Below are positions 7,822-17,553 of a stretch of DNA of 34,996 bases, piece by piece (positions within the stretch are counted from its first letter, which is position 1; each line of letters begins with the position of its first letter). The stretch comes from Nitrospiria bacterium. Lineage in GTDB: Bacteria > Nitrospirota > Nitrospiria > JACQBZ01. The stretch lies in assembly GCA_035498035.1 (NCBI GenBank), contig DATKAN010000064.1, positions 1 to 34,996 on the forward strand. The letters are read 5' to 3'. The notes under the pieces are model-generated. The model was not told the origin of the DNA and ran no database searches. It worked only from the letters and a program-made list of their open reading frames with translations. A program made the position numbers and the translations under genes.

Positions 7822-8708
7822 TGCGACAGCTCCGGTATTTTCTGAAAGAGACGCTGCTCAATCTTCGGGGCAACAAGTCGACCACGTTGATCTCGATGGC
7901 CACCATCGCCTTTACGATGATGCTCTTCGGGGTCTTTCTCCTGGTGTATTTTAACCTCGACGCCCTGGTCGGATCGCTTCAGCAGGAAATCAAGGTGATC
8001 CTTTACCTCCGGGACGGGCTCCCGGATAAGGAAAGGGCCGAGCTGGAGGGAAAAGTTCGGGAGGAGCCCGGGGTCTCAAGTGTCGTCTACGTTTCAAAGG
8101 CGGCGGCCCTGGAGAACTTCCGCCGGTCGTTGGAGGGCCAGGATATTCTCCTCAAGGGGCTGGGGGACAATCCCTTGCCGGCTTCCCTTGAATTGACCTT
8201 GGAAAAAGCGTATCAGACTTCGGAGGCCGTTCAACGGCTGGCGCAACAGTTCAAAGGACTGAACGGCGTCGAGGATATCCAGTACGGTCGCGAATGGGTC
8301 GATAACGTCAACGCCGTTCTGGAAGCCGTGAGAGTGGGGAGCGCGGTGATCGGGCTCATCCTCGGACTGGCGGCGGTGGTGATCATTGCCGGCACCATCG
8401 GGTTGACGGTCTGGTCGCGCCTGGAGGACATCGAAGTGCTCCAGCTGATCGGCGCCACCCGCGCGTATATCCAAATGCCCTTTCTGATGGAGGGCGCGTT
8501 GATGGGACTGATCGGCGGCGTTCTCGCCGTCGGGTTGTTGCGCGGGATCTTTGAACTGGCCAAGAACCGATTGGCCGAGGTCGGGGGTTTTCTCGGCGGC
8601 CCGATGAATTTGATGTTTTTGCCGGTGGACTGGTTGCTCCTGTTCTTGGCGGTCGGCGTTGGACTGGGTTGCACGGGGAGTCTTGTCTCGATACGAAGAC
8701 TCTTATAG
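7821..8708 (+). CDS. ftsX: Cell division permease-like protein FtsX
   Basis: A 295-residue membrane partner of FtsE. The first membrane helix lies near residues 22-45 (SMATIAFTMMLFGVFLLVYF). A periplasmic loop of roughly 130 residues follows, with the family-typical KVILYLRDG and a PLPASLEL segment. Three C-terminal helices carry the WSRLEDIEVLQLIGAT signature. The loop is expected to bind the EnvC-like protein encoded 187 bases downstream. Start is ATG 7821; the longer open frame upstream overlaps ftsE and is spurious. Confidence 0.94.
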   Translation: MRQLRYFLKETLLNLRGNKSTTLISMATIAFTMMLFGVFLLVYFNLDALVGSLQQEIKVILYLRDGLPDKERAELEGKVREEPGVSSVVYVSKAAALENFRRSLEGQDILLKGLGDNPLPASLELTLEKAYQTSEAVQRLAQQFKGLNGVEDIQYGREWVDNVNAVLEAVRVGSAVIGLILGLAAVVIIAGTIGLTVWSRLEDIEVLQLIGATRAYIQMPFLMEGALMGLIGGVLAVGLLRGIFELAKNRLAEVGGFLGGPMNLMFLPVDWLLLFLAVGVGLGCTGSLVSIRRLL

Positions 8709-8736
8709 GGGCTTGCGTCGCCCCGTCACTTTATGG

Positions 8737-8838
8737 ATTTGAGGTTTCGGGTTGCCCTATTTGGGATTTGCCATTTTCGATTCACCAAAATTTTCCTCGG
8801 GGGGACGTAAATCCTAAATTGGAAATAGGGGAAATCCC
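8737..8838. repeat. Inverted heptamer arrays, ATTT/AAAT version
   Basis: In the ftsX-envC gap, ATTT/ATTC recurs at 8759, 8766, 8773 and 8780, exactly 7 bases apart, with earlier degenerate units from 8737. Opposite it, AAAT recurs at 8809, 8816 and 8823 (7-base steps) and again at 8832. The halves are approximate reverse complements. Unit sequence differs from the other arrays here but the 7-base period and facing orientation are the same. Confidence 0.6.
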
Positions 8839-8895
8839 CCTCTTGCTCGACGTGGTCGCTGGGAGGCGCTTGGGCTCTGATCGAGGGTGTCTGAT

Positions 8896-10092
8896 GTGAA
8901 ACGGGTCTTGATTCCGACGCTGTGCGTTCTGGCGGTCCTCGCCCCGGTTCTTTTCCTGACGGGCGTCGACGGGTCGGCCGAGTCGCCGTCCGATTCGGTC
9001 TCGAAAAAAGTGACCCAGGAAAAGCAGGAGCTGGATCGCCTGAGACAAAAGATCGACCAGCAGCGCCGTAAGAGCCGCGACGCGGCCAAACGGGAGAATT
9101 CGATCCTCGCGAATCTGGAAGAGGTGGATTACCAGCGGACCCTCAAGAAGAAAGAGCTCCGGGTGGTGAACCTGCAATTGATCGAGCGGGATCAGGAGAT
9201 CGAACAGCTGGACGGCGACCTGAGCGCCCTGAGGCGCGAGATCGAGTCCAAACAAGGGCGGGTTCGGGAGAGGCTCCGGGTGTTGTATCAGGAAGGGCGA
9301 TTTAACACGTTGAAGGTCCTGTTTACGTCGAGCGACCATTATGATTTTCTGAGGCGGTATTATTACCTGACTTGGATCTCAAACAAGGAAAGCGACCTGC
9401 TCCGGAGTTATCAGTCGGCGGTGGAGCGCTTGGAGCCCAAGGAGGCCGCCGAGCGCAAAGCCCGGGCCGACCTTCTGGAGTATAAGAACGAAATCACACA
9501 GAAACTGTCCGAGATCCACACTGAAAAGAGGAAGAAGGACCTGCTGCTGGCCAGCATTCGCGACGAGAAAACGACCTATGAGCGGACCCTCCGCGAACTG
9601 GAGGACTCGGCCGCAAGGCTCAAGGGCCTCATTCAAGAGCTGGAAAAACAGCGCCGGGCCCGTCGGGAGCCGTCCCCCGGCGAAGGGTTTGCGTTTCAAC
9701 GCGGACACCTGGATTGGCCGACCCTGGGGCGGGTGGTCACCCTCTTTGGCCGCCAGAAGCATCCTCGGTTCGATACCTATGTATTTCGTAAAGGGATTGA
9801 AATCCAGTCCAGCCAGGGCAGTCCCATTCGTTCGGTCTACGGCGGCTCGGTGGTCTTCGCCGATTGGTTCCGAGGCTACGGGCTCTTGGTGATCATCGAT
9901 CACGGGAAAAATTATTTCACGCTCTACGCCCACGCGGCCAAATTGTTGGTCTCGCCGGGCGATACGGTCTCGCAACGCCAGGTCATCGGTGAGATCGGGG
10001 ATACCGGCCTGACGAGCGACAACAATCTCTATTTTGAAATTCGCCACGGGGCGGATCCGGTCGATCCCCTGACATGGCTGAAACGGCGATGA
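8896..10092 (+). CDS. EnvC-like murein hydrolase activator (degenerate M23/LytM domain)
   Basis: A 398-residue exported coiled-coil protein. The signal segment KRVLIPTLCVLAVLAPVLFL is followed by heptad-rich coiled coil (about 30-250, many K/E/Q/R) and a C-terminal LytM/M23 fold (about 285-398). The zinc-ligand positions of active M23 peptidases are replaced: the usual HxGxD is KGIEI and the usual HxH is NLYFE, although YAHA remains. This matches EnvC, which activates amidases instead of cutting peptidoglycan. Location after ftsEX supports an FtsEX-EnvC unit. GTG 8896 is chosen because GAGGG lies 8 bases upstream and it begins the signal peptide; GTG 8887 is the alternative. Confidence 0.9.
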   Translation: MKRVLIPTLCVLAVLAPVLFLTGVDGSAESPSDSVSKKVTQEKQELDRLRQKIDQQRRKSRDAAKRENSILANLEEVDYQRTLKKKELRVVNLQLIERDQEIEQLDGDLSALRREIESKQGRVRERLRVLYQEGRFNTLKVLFTSSDHYDFLRRYYYLTWISNKESDLLRSYQSAVERLEPKEAAERKARADLLEYKNEITQKLSEIHTEKRKKDLLLASIRDEKTTYERTLRELEDSAARLKGLIQELEKQRRARREPSPGEGFAFQRGHLDWPTLGRVVTLFGRQKHPRFDTYVFRKGIEIQSSQGSPIRSVYGGSVVFADWFRGYGLLVIIDHGKNYFTLYAHAAKLLVSPGDTVSQRQVIGEIGDTGLTSDNNLYFEIRHGADPVDPLTWLKRR

Positions 10093-10132
10093 GCGGGCGT
10101 TTTTAAATCGGGCGTCATTCTGGGAGGAGATT

Positions 10133-11473
10133 ATGCACAAGCAACAAAAGACCTTGATGGGCATCGTCATTATCCTGTTAATCACCGTCTTCACGACCGG
10201 GATGATGGTCGGGAAGGGACTTCGGAACGCGCTATCGGCGGAAGCGGAGGTCTACGAGGAGCTTAAAATATTCGCCGAGGTTCTGTCCCTGATCCAGAAA
10301 AATTACGTGGAGGAAACCCACAGCAAGGATTTGGTGTACGGTGCCATCCGGGGGATGCTCAACACCTTGGATCCGCATTCGGCTTTCATGTCTCCGGATA
10401 TGTATAAGGAAATGCAGGTGGACACCAAAGGGGAATTCGGGGGGCTGGGGATCCAAATCGGCATCAAGGAAAACCATTTGACGGTCATCGCCCCGATCGA
10501 GGGAACCCCGGCCGACCGGGCCGGGATCAAGTCCGGGGATTTCATCGTCAAGGTCGACGAGGAATCCACGAAAGAAATGACCCTGATGGAGGCCGTGGAA
10601 AAGATGCGCGGGCCGAAGGGCACCAAGGTCAAGCTGACCATCGAACGGGAGGGGACCGATGAGCCGCTGGTGTTTGATCTGGTCCGGGAGACGATCAAGA
10701 TCGACAGCGTCAAAAGCAAGATGCTGGACGACCGCATCGGGTATTTTCGGGTGAGCCAATTTCAGGAAATGACCGCCAAGGATCTGGCGGCCGCGTTGAA
10801 GAAGTTAAAGGATCAGAAAATGAAGTCCATTATTCTGGACCTCCGGAATAATCCCGGGGGGCTGCTCACCGCGGCGGTCGAAACGACCGAATTGTTCATC
10901 CCGCCGGGCAAGGTGGTGGTGTCCATCAAAGGCCGCGATCCCAATAAACAAAAGGACGAGTATCAGTCCAGCGACAAAAATCCCTACGACACCTATCCCA
11001 TGATCGTGCTGGTGAACGAAGGAAGCGCCAGCGCTTCCGAGATTGTGGCGGGGGCCTTGCAGGATTGGGGTCGTGGAATCATCCTTGGAACGACGACGTT
11101 CGGAAAAGGATCCGTCCAAACCATATTACAGCTGTCCGACGGTTCCGGTCTGCGGCTGACCACGGCCAAATATTACACGCCGAAGGGGCGTTCGATACAG
11201 AATATCGGGATCACACCGGATATCGTTGTCAAACCTTTGCCGGTCAAGGGCTCTTCACAAGCCCCTCCCGCGTTACGTGAAAAGGACCTGGAAAGGCATC
11301 TGAAAAACGAGAATGCGGAACCGCGTCCCGACAAGGAAATAAAACAAGAACCGGCGCCGCCGTCCGGCGAGGCGGCCCCCGAGACGGAGGATATTCAACT
11401 TCAAAAGGCCATCGACCTTCTGAAGACCTGGGAGATTTTCAAGGAGATAAAGCCGGTGCAGGCCTCGAGTTGA
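10133..11473 (+). CDS. C-terminal processing protease CtpA (S41 family)
   Basis: A 446-residue periplasmic serine protease anchored by an N-terminal helix (about 8-28). The PDZ domain (about 95-175) contains GGLGIQIG and DRAGIKSGDFIVKVD. The S41 domain contains the catalytic dyad S300 (GSASASEIVAGALQD) and K325 (TTFGKGSVQT). The C-terminal tail is Pro/Glu-rich and probably disordered. Family members trim peptidoglycan-associated or exported proteins. It lies 40 bases after the EnvC-like gene, a frequent pairing, suggesting shared control of murein hydrolases. Confidence 0.94.
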   Translation: MHKQQKTLMGIVIILLITVFTTGMMVGKGLRNALSAEAEVYEELKIFAEVLSLIQKNYVEETHSKDLVYGAIRGMLNTLDPHSAFMSPDMYKEMQVDTKGEFGGLGIQIGIKENHLTVIAPIEGTPADRAGIKSGDFIVKVDEESTKEMTLMEAVEKMRGPKGTKVKLTIEREGTDEPLVFDLVRETIKIDSVKSKMLDDRIGYFRVSQFQEMTAKDLAAALKKLKDQKMKSIILDLRNNPGGLLTAAVETTELFIPPGKVVVSIKGRDPNKQKDEYQSSDKNPYDTYPMIVLVNEGSASASEIVAGALQDWGRGIILGTTTFGKGSVQTILQLSDGSGLRLTTAKYYTPKGRSIQNIGITPDIVVKPLPVKGSSQAPPALREKDLERHLKNENAEPRPDKEIKQEPAPPSGEAAPETEDIQLQKAIDLLKTWEIFKEIKPVQASS

Positions 11474-11494
11474 ATCCGAACCCCGGGCGCGATC

Positions 11495-11526
11495 CCCGGC
11501 CGGAAGGCCGGGCGTCTTCATTTTTT
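11495..11526 (+). terminator. Probable Rho-independent terminator after ctpA
   Basis: A perfect 7-bp stem CCCGGCC/GGCCGGG with a GGAA tetraloop (11495-11512) is followed, after 8 bases, by six T residues (11521-11526). The gap between stem and T tract is longer than ideal. It lies between ctpA and the groE promoter. Confidence 0.6.
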
Positions 11527-11536
11527 AAAAAAAGAC

Positions 11537-11565
11537 TTGACACCCAAATTTCGATGGTGTAAATT
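11537..11565 (+). promoter_or_regulatory. Sigma-70 promoter of groESL
   Basis: TTGACA (11537-11542), 17 bases, then TAAATT (11560-11565). The -10 box overlaps the left arm of the CIRCE element by two bases, so a bound HrcA repressor would block RNA polymerase. Confidence 0.85.
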
Positions 11566-11590
11566 AGCACTCGCCGTCTATGAGTGCTAA
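11564..11590 (+). promoter_or_regulatory. CIRCE operator (HrcA binding site)
   Basis: TTAGCACTC (11564-11572), nine bases, then GAGTGCTAA (11582-11590). Both arms match the consensus perfectly with the standard 9-base spacer. It predicts HrcA repression of groESL relieved by heat shock. No hrcA gene is in this window. Confidence 0.97.
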
Positions 11591-11682
11591 TTTATTTGGC
11601 GAATCACGAAACGATTTAGAATAACGAAAGGGGGGAATGAATCATGTCTGTACAAGCGACGCAAAAGAAAGGGGAGGTTTCA

Positions 11683-11946
11683 ATGAAATTCAAGCCGCTC
11701 AAGGACCGTGTGTTCGTGAGCTACTCGGAAGAGATGGAAAAAACTCCGGGAGGGATCTATATCCCCGAAGCCGCGAAGGAAAAACCGCAGAAGGGCAAAA
11801 TCGAAGCGGTGGGCGCCGAGGTCAAGAGTTTGAAGGTCGGGGATGTCGTCTTATTCGACAAGTATTCCGGAAGCAAAATCAACATGGACGGAACGGATTA
11901 CCTCATCGTCAAGGAAGAAGACATCCTCGGTATCTTTGAAAAATAA
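11683..11946 (+). CDS. groES: Co-chaperonin GroES
   Basis: An 87-residue GroES that caps GroEL. MKFKPLKDRVFV, mobile-loop sequence EKTPGGIYIP and AKEKPQKGKIEAVG are diagnostic, and the end ILGIFEK is normal. It is several residues shorter than most GroES because the loop after AVG is short. ATG 11683 has GGGGAGG (11671-11677) in front and gives the canonical N-terminus. A second ATG at 11644, also with a G-rich site (GGGGGG just before it), would add 13 residues. The promoter and CIRCE lie about 100 bases upstream. Confidence 0.95.
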   Translation: MKFKPLKDRVFVSYSEEMEKTPGGIYIPEAAKEKPQKGKIEAVGAEVKSLKVGDVVLFDKYSGSKINMDGTDYLIVKEEDILGIFEK

Positions 11947-12033
11947 GAACGATCCACACGAATGATTTATTAACCCATGCATCGAACGGGGCCGCAATCG
12001 TTCCGTTCGACCCATCATGAAAGAGGAGCTGAT

Positions 12034-13662
<1,629 letters not shown>

Positions 13663-13684
13663 GAGCGGTCGGATGGAGGAGAAG

Positions 13685-13717
13685 GCCCCCGCCGCGGCAA
13701 ACGGCGGGGGCTTTTTT
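13685..13717 (+). terminator. Rho-independent terminator of groESL
   Basis: A perfect 10-bp GC stem (13685-13694 with 13702-13711), a 7-base loop and immediately six T residues (13712-13717). It lies 22 bases after the groEL stop codon. Confidence 0.95.
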
Positions 13718-13749
13718 CTTGGCCGGTTCACTTGAAGGTCAATGATGAA

Positions 13750-13778
13750 TTGACACCACGTGGAAAGTGGTATAAAAT
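13750..13778 (+). promoter_or_regulatory. Sigma-70 promoter of trxA
   Basis: TTGACA (13750-13755), a 17-base spacer and TAAAAT (13773-13778, inside TATAAAATTT). The predicted start is about 30 bases before the trxA ATG. Together with the terminator upstream, this makes trxA its own transcription start. Confidence 0.8.
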
Positions 13779-13816
13779 TTTCTCATTTCACAAAGCACGA
13801 TGGAAAGGGGATATTC

Positions 13817-14149
13817 ATGGCAAAACCGCTGAAGGTGGATTCGAAAAGCTGGGATCAGGAGGTGTTAAAGGGCGATGGGCTCACCATGATTGATTTCTGG
13901 GCCGTGTGGTGCGGACCGTGCCAGATGATCGCTCCCGTCGTGGACGAACTGGCCCAGGAATACGAAGGTCGCTTGCGTGTCTTCAAGCTCAACACGGATG
14001 AAAATCCCGACGTGGCCAGTCGCTACCAGATTATGGGCATCCCGACCCTTCTTTTCTTCAAGGATGGAAAGCCGGTCGATAAGATTGTGGGCGCGGCGGC
14101 GAAAAAGCAGTTCAAGGACAAGATCGATTCGCTTCTGGCCGGGAAGTAA
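13817..14149 (+). CDS. trxA: Thioredoxin
   Basis: A 110-residue thioredoxin with the redox motif WCGPC (C32, C35) in IDFWAVWCGPCQMIAPVVDE and the cis-proline segment GIPTLLFF. It is a cytoplasmic disulfide reductase with no signal peptide. ATG 13817 follows AAAGGGG (13804-13810); an upstream in-frame start would overlap the promoter and is rejected. recN starts 35 bases downstream and may be cotranscribed. Confidence 0.95.
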   Translation: MAKPLKVDSKSWDQEVLKGDGLTMIDFWAVWCGPCQMIAPVVDELAQEYEGRLRVFKLNTDENPDVASRYQIMGIPTLLFFKDGKPVDKIVGAAAKKQFKDKIDSLLAGK

Positions 14150-14184
14150 ACGGGTCCCCGCATCATCATCCGCTTGAGAGTTCC

Positions 14185-15864
14185 ATGCTGCGCGAGCTGC
14201 GCATTCAAAACTTCGCCATTATCGACCGTCTCGAAATTCGGTTTCACGAGCAGCTCAACGTCCTGACCGGGGAGACCGGGTCGGGGAAGTCCATCGTGGT
14301 GGATGCCGTGGATCTGCTGCTGGGCGGCCGCGCGTCCTCCGAACAGATCCGCACCGATTGCGACGAGGCCGTCCTGGAGGCGGCCTTTGAAGTTTCGAGG
14401 GAAGGTCCGTTGGCCGCCCAGCTCCGGGAGATGGATCTTTCGGATGGGTCGGGGGATGAGCTGGTCATCCGCCGCGTCGTCGGCCGCGCCGGGAAAAGCC
14501 GCGCCCAGGTCAATGGCCGCCTCGTTTCCATCGGACAACTCCAGCAGTTGGGCAATGGGCTGGTGGATATTCACGGTCAGCATGAACACCAGTCGCTTCT
14601 CAAACCGGAGCAGCAGCTGTATCTTCTCGATGCGTTCGGAAAGCTGCTTCCCCGCCGGGAGGAATTTCATCGCCGGTATCTCGCCTTTCGAAAAATACAA
14701 ACGGAGCTTTCCGAGCTGGGAACCCAGGAGAGCGACCGTTCCCGGCGCGAGGACTATCTAAGATTCCAGATTCAAGAAATCGAAACGGCCCACCTTTCAC
14801 CGGGCGAGGATGTCCGCCTGGAGCAGGAGCGTAACCTTCTGGCCAATGCCGAACGGCTGGCGGTGCTGTCGGAAGAGGCCTATCAGCACCTCTATGCGGC
14901 GGACGGAGCCATCGCCGCCCAGCTCGCGCGCGTCGAGACCGCGGTGAATGAACTGGCCCGGACGGACGAGAGGATGAAGGACGTTTCGACGGCGTGCTCC
15001 GAGGCCTCGGCGCAGCTCCGGGAGGTCGCGGGACGATTACGGGATTACAAGGATGGGATTGAATACGATCCGAAGCGTCTGGAGCAGGTCGAAGAACGGT
15101 TGTATGGGATGGCCTCTCTCAAAAAGAAATACGCCCCGACCCTCGAGGGAATTTTGACCTTCCTTCAGAAGGCGAGGGAGGAGCTCGGCGCCCTTGACAC
15201 GCACGATGAACGTCTCAAATCCCTGCGACGCGCGGAGGAAGAGGCGCGCGCGAAATGCGCGGATCTGGCCCAACAACTGACCCGGGAACGAACCCGGGGG
15301 GCGCGCTCGCTCGAGAAAAAAGTCGAACAGGAACTGGCCCGATTGAAGATGGGCAGGACGAAATTTAAGATCCGGGTCGAACCCCGGCCGGGGGCCGAAG
15401 ATCTTGAACCGACCGGGGCGGACCTGATCGAGTTCCTCGTGTCGCCCAATCCGGGGGAGGAACTCAAAGCGCTGGCCCGGATCGCGTCGGGCGGGGAGTT
15501 ATCCCGTCTGATGCTTTCTATAAAATCCATTCTCGCGGGCGTCGACCGCGTGCCGACCCTGATTTTTGACGAGGTGGACGCCGGGATCGGAGGCGGTGTG
15601 GCCGAGGTCGTGGGCCAGCGATTAAAGGAGCTGGCCCGACACCGTCAGGTTTTGTGCATCACGCACCTTCCCCAGATCGCCAGCCAGGCCGCCCTGCACT
15701 TTACGGTCGAAAAGTTGCTGTCCAACGGTCGCGCGGTCACGCGGATCAAGCGCTTGGAAAGGGAGGACCGGGTTGAGGAGATCGCCCGGATGCTGGGCGG
15801 TCGCGAGCTGACGCCGACGGCTTTTCAACACGCCCGGGAGATGCTGGACCTCGCGGCGCATTGA
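14185..15864 (+). CDS. recN: DNA repair protein RecN
   Basis: A 559-residue SMC-like ATPase for double-strand-break repair. Walker A GETGSGKS lies at residues 29-36 after LRIQNFAIID. The DIHGQHEHQSLL motif follows, then a central coiled coil (about 150-390). The C-terminal half carries the signature ASGGELSRLMLS and Walker B LIFDEVDAGIGGG, followed by CITHLPQIAS. Length is normal. No separate LexA-like site was recognised before it. It converges on the leftward regulatory genes. Confidence 0.96.
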   Translation: MLRELRIQNFAIIDRLEIRFHEQLNVLTGETGSGKSIVVDAVDLLLGGRASSEQIRTDCDEAVLEAAFEVSREGPLAAQLREMDLSDGSGDELVIRRVVGRAGKSRAQVNGRLVSIGQLQQLGNGLVDIHGQHEHQSLLKPEQQLYLLDAFGKLLPRREEFHRRYLAFRKIQTELSELGTQESDRSRREDYLRFQIQEIETAHLSPGEDVRLEQERNLLANAERLAVLSEEAYQHLYAADGAIAAQLARVETAVNELARTDERMKDVSTACSEASAQLREVAGRLRDYKDGIEYDPKRLEQVEERLYGMASLKKKYAPTLEGILTFLQKAREELGALDTHDERLKSLRRAEEEARAKCADLAQQLTRERTRGARSLEKKVEQELARLKMGRTKFKIRVEPRPGAEDLEPTGADLIEFLVSPNPGEELKALARIASGGELSRLMLSIKSILAGVDRVPTLIFDEVDAGIGGGVAEVVGQRLKELARHRQVLCITHLPQIASQAALHFTVEKLLSNGRAVTRIKRLEREDRVEEIARMLGGRELTPTAFQHAREMLDLAAH

Positions 15865-15893
15865 TCGATTTCCGTCGGCGGGTTTCCGAACGC

Positions 15894-16040
15894 CTAGAAG
15901 GCCCGGATCGTCATCATCACAATGATGGCCGAGCCGATGATATAGAACGGCAAAAACTTCGGCGACGTCACGAAGATCCGCTCGATCACCAGATAGCCGA
16001 CGACCAGACCCACCATCAAGATTGCTGTTGGGCTTCCCAT
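15894..16040 (-). CDS. Small two-helix membrane protein (48 residues)
   Basis: Starts MGSPTAILMVGLVVGYLVIE and ends IIGSAIIVMMTIRAF. Two hydrophobic segments (about 4-20 and 30-45) are separated by a short polar loop with a Pro and two Lys/Arg. An AAAGGA site lies correctly before ATG 16040. It is 28 bases downstream of the HD-GYP regulator on the same strand, so likely the last gene of that unit. A longer in-frame start overlaps the regulator and is less likely. No family recognised. Confidence 0.65.
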   Translation of the reverse strand: MGSPTAILMVGLVVGYLVIERIFVTSPKFLPFYIIGSAIIVMMTIRAF

Positions 16041-16068
16041 CCGAGTTCCTTTCTTAAATGAACCGACC

Positions 16069-17220
16069 TCATTCGTGGGCGATGGGTTCGGTTTCGTGAA
16101 GTTGAAAGGGTTTGGGGAAAATATCTTCCCCCTTTTCCTCGATAATTTGGAGCAGGAGCTGCACCAGATATGGATCAAACTGGACGCCGGCGAATCGCTT
16201 CAGTTCGGCGATAATCTCGTTCAGGGGGAGGGCTTTTCGATACGGTCGGTCCGTTACCATGGCGTCGAAGCTTTCCGAGGTCGATACAATCCTTGTGATG
16301 AGGGGGATCGCTTCTCCTTTCAATCCGTCCGGGTAACCGCTTCCGTCATAGAATTCGTGGTGGTGCCGGATAATGGAGGTCACCCGGTGCGAGAGCCCGA
16401 TGGGACTCACCAGCTCGACCCCGATCTCGGGGTGCTTGCGCATCAGGAGCAGCTCTTCCCTCGTGAAGGGCCCCTGTTTATAAATGATCTTCGTATCCAC
16501 TCCCAGCTTGCCGATGTCGTGGAGGTAGGCGCCGACCTGAAGGTCGCGCAGCTCCTCCTGGCTCAGGTCCAATTTCTGGGCCAGCAGGTTGGAGTAGTAA
16601 TTGACCCGGCTCGAATGGCCATGGGTAAAGGGATCCTTGCCCTCGAGGGTTTCCGACAGGACCCTCACAAATTCAAGGTGGTTTACCGACCGGGATGAAT
16701 CGCGTGGTTCCTTAACCCGGTCGAACACGTCCTTCAGCGATTCCAGGAAGTCAGGTTGATCGGTCATCGCGCGGCGCACCTTATCTATCGTGCTGTCGTA
16801 GCCGACCATCTCGCCCAATTCGCCGAGAAAGTTCGCGAGGTAATCCCGCCGCATTTTTTGGGCCAGGATCCGGTTGATGACGGAAATAATCTCGGTGACA
16901 TTGAACGGTTTCAAAAGATAATCCGCGGCCCCCTGACGGATGGCGTCCACGGCGGTTTTCAAGCTTCCGTAACCCGTCAGGATCACCACTTCGACATGAC
17001 TTTTTTCCTGCTTGATTTCACGGAGGATGTCCGTGCCTTGCAGTCCCGGCATCTTGAGATCCAGAATCACAAGGTCCACGCTCGTTCTTCGCAACAGCTC
17101 CAAGGCTTGATGACCGCTCTCGGCGTTGTAGACACCGTAGAACGGTTTCAGGATCATATTCAACGCTTCGCGCGGACCCGCTTCATCGTCGACGATCAGG
17201 ATACTCTGTCGTGATTCCAT
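16069..17220 (-). CDS. Response regulator with HD-GYP domain (putative c-di-GMP phosphodiesterase)
   Basis: A 383-residue regulator. The receiver domain (about 6-120) has D11/D12, phosphoacceptor D54 (VILDLKMPG), T82 and K104. A linker of about 60 residues follows, then an HD-GYP domain (about 185-365) with GHSSRV, YLHDIGKLG (H234, D235), HHHEFYDGSGYP (286-297) and SFDAMVTDRPYRKAL. The family hydrolyses cyclic di-GMP and so affects biofilm or motility. ATG 17220 is preceded by GGAGG. A sigma-54 promoter sits about 80 bases upstream, and an NtrC-type activator is the neighbouring gene. Confidence 0.92.
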   Translation of the reverse strand: MESRQSILIVDDEAGPREALNMILKPFYGVYNAESGHQALELLRRTSVDLVILDLKMPGLQGTDILREIKQEKSHVEVVILTGYGSLKTAVDAIRQGAADYLLKPFNVTEIISVINRILAQKMRRDYLANFLGELGEMVGYDSTIDKVRRAMTDQPDFLESLKDVFDRVKEPRDSSRSVNHLEFVRVLSETLEGKDPFTHGHSSRVNYYSNLLAQKLDLSQEELRDLQVGAYLHDIGKLGVDTKIIYKQGPFTREELLLMRKHPEIGVELVSPIGLSHRVTSIIRHHHEFYDGSGYPDGLKGEAIPLITRIVSTSESFDAMVTDRPYRKALPLNEIIAELKRFAGVQFDPYLVQLLLQIIEEKGEDIFPKPFQLHETEPIAHE

Positions 17221-17553
17221 CGGTGCCTCCACAGGTCGTTCGAGCCGCATTGAGCATTCAGGCGGGTTGAATTCAGGGAATCCGATACAGTGAATAAGCA
17301 ACTCTTATGCCGGGGATATGACTCCGGGGTCATTCGGCGAATTTGAAAAAACACTGGGTTTTCCATGGGAAGCACGGGTCGTTTATTTGAGTTTTGCTTC
17401 GGCCATTTTACGGAAAAACTTCCGGTGTACATATTTGATCCATCAATCTTGATCGTGTAAATAAAGAATCAGGAAATCAACAGGATAAATAAGATCCGCT
17501 TACTGTTCAAATTTGTCCATTGCGTCATTTCTTTCCTAATTGAAGATCGAACC
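17221..17553. other. Intergenic regulatory region between two response regulators
   Basis: This 333-base gap contains no credible gene. It is AT-rich relative to its neighbours. It holds the sigma-54 promoter at 17297-17312 and, roughly 100 bases further upstream of the HD-GYP gene, the inverted repeat CGGAA-N4-TTCCG (17411-17424). That distance suits an enhancer-binding site. A TTGATC...TTGATC pair lies at about 17436-17454. No terminator for the upstream gene was recognised. Confidence 0.6.
17297..17312 (-). promoter_or_regulatory. Sigma-54 (-24/-12) promoter of the HD-GYP regulator
   Basis: On the minus strand CGGCAT-N5-TTGCT. The invariant GG (17311-17310) and GC (17299-17298) are separated by exactly 10 bases, as sigma-54 requires. 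The predicted start near 17286 gives a ~65-base leader before ATG 17220. Confidence 0.7.

Noticed and set aside
17446-17490. Repeated TTGATC/AAAT strings considered as another heptamer array
   Set aside because: Spacing is irregular, not 7 bases, so it does not belong to the heptamer family.
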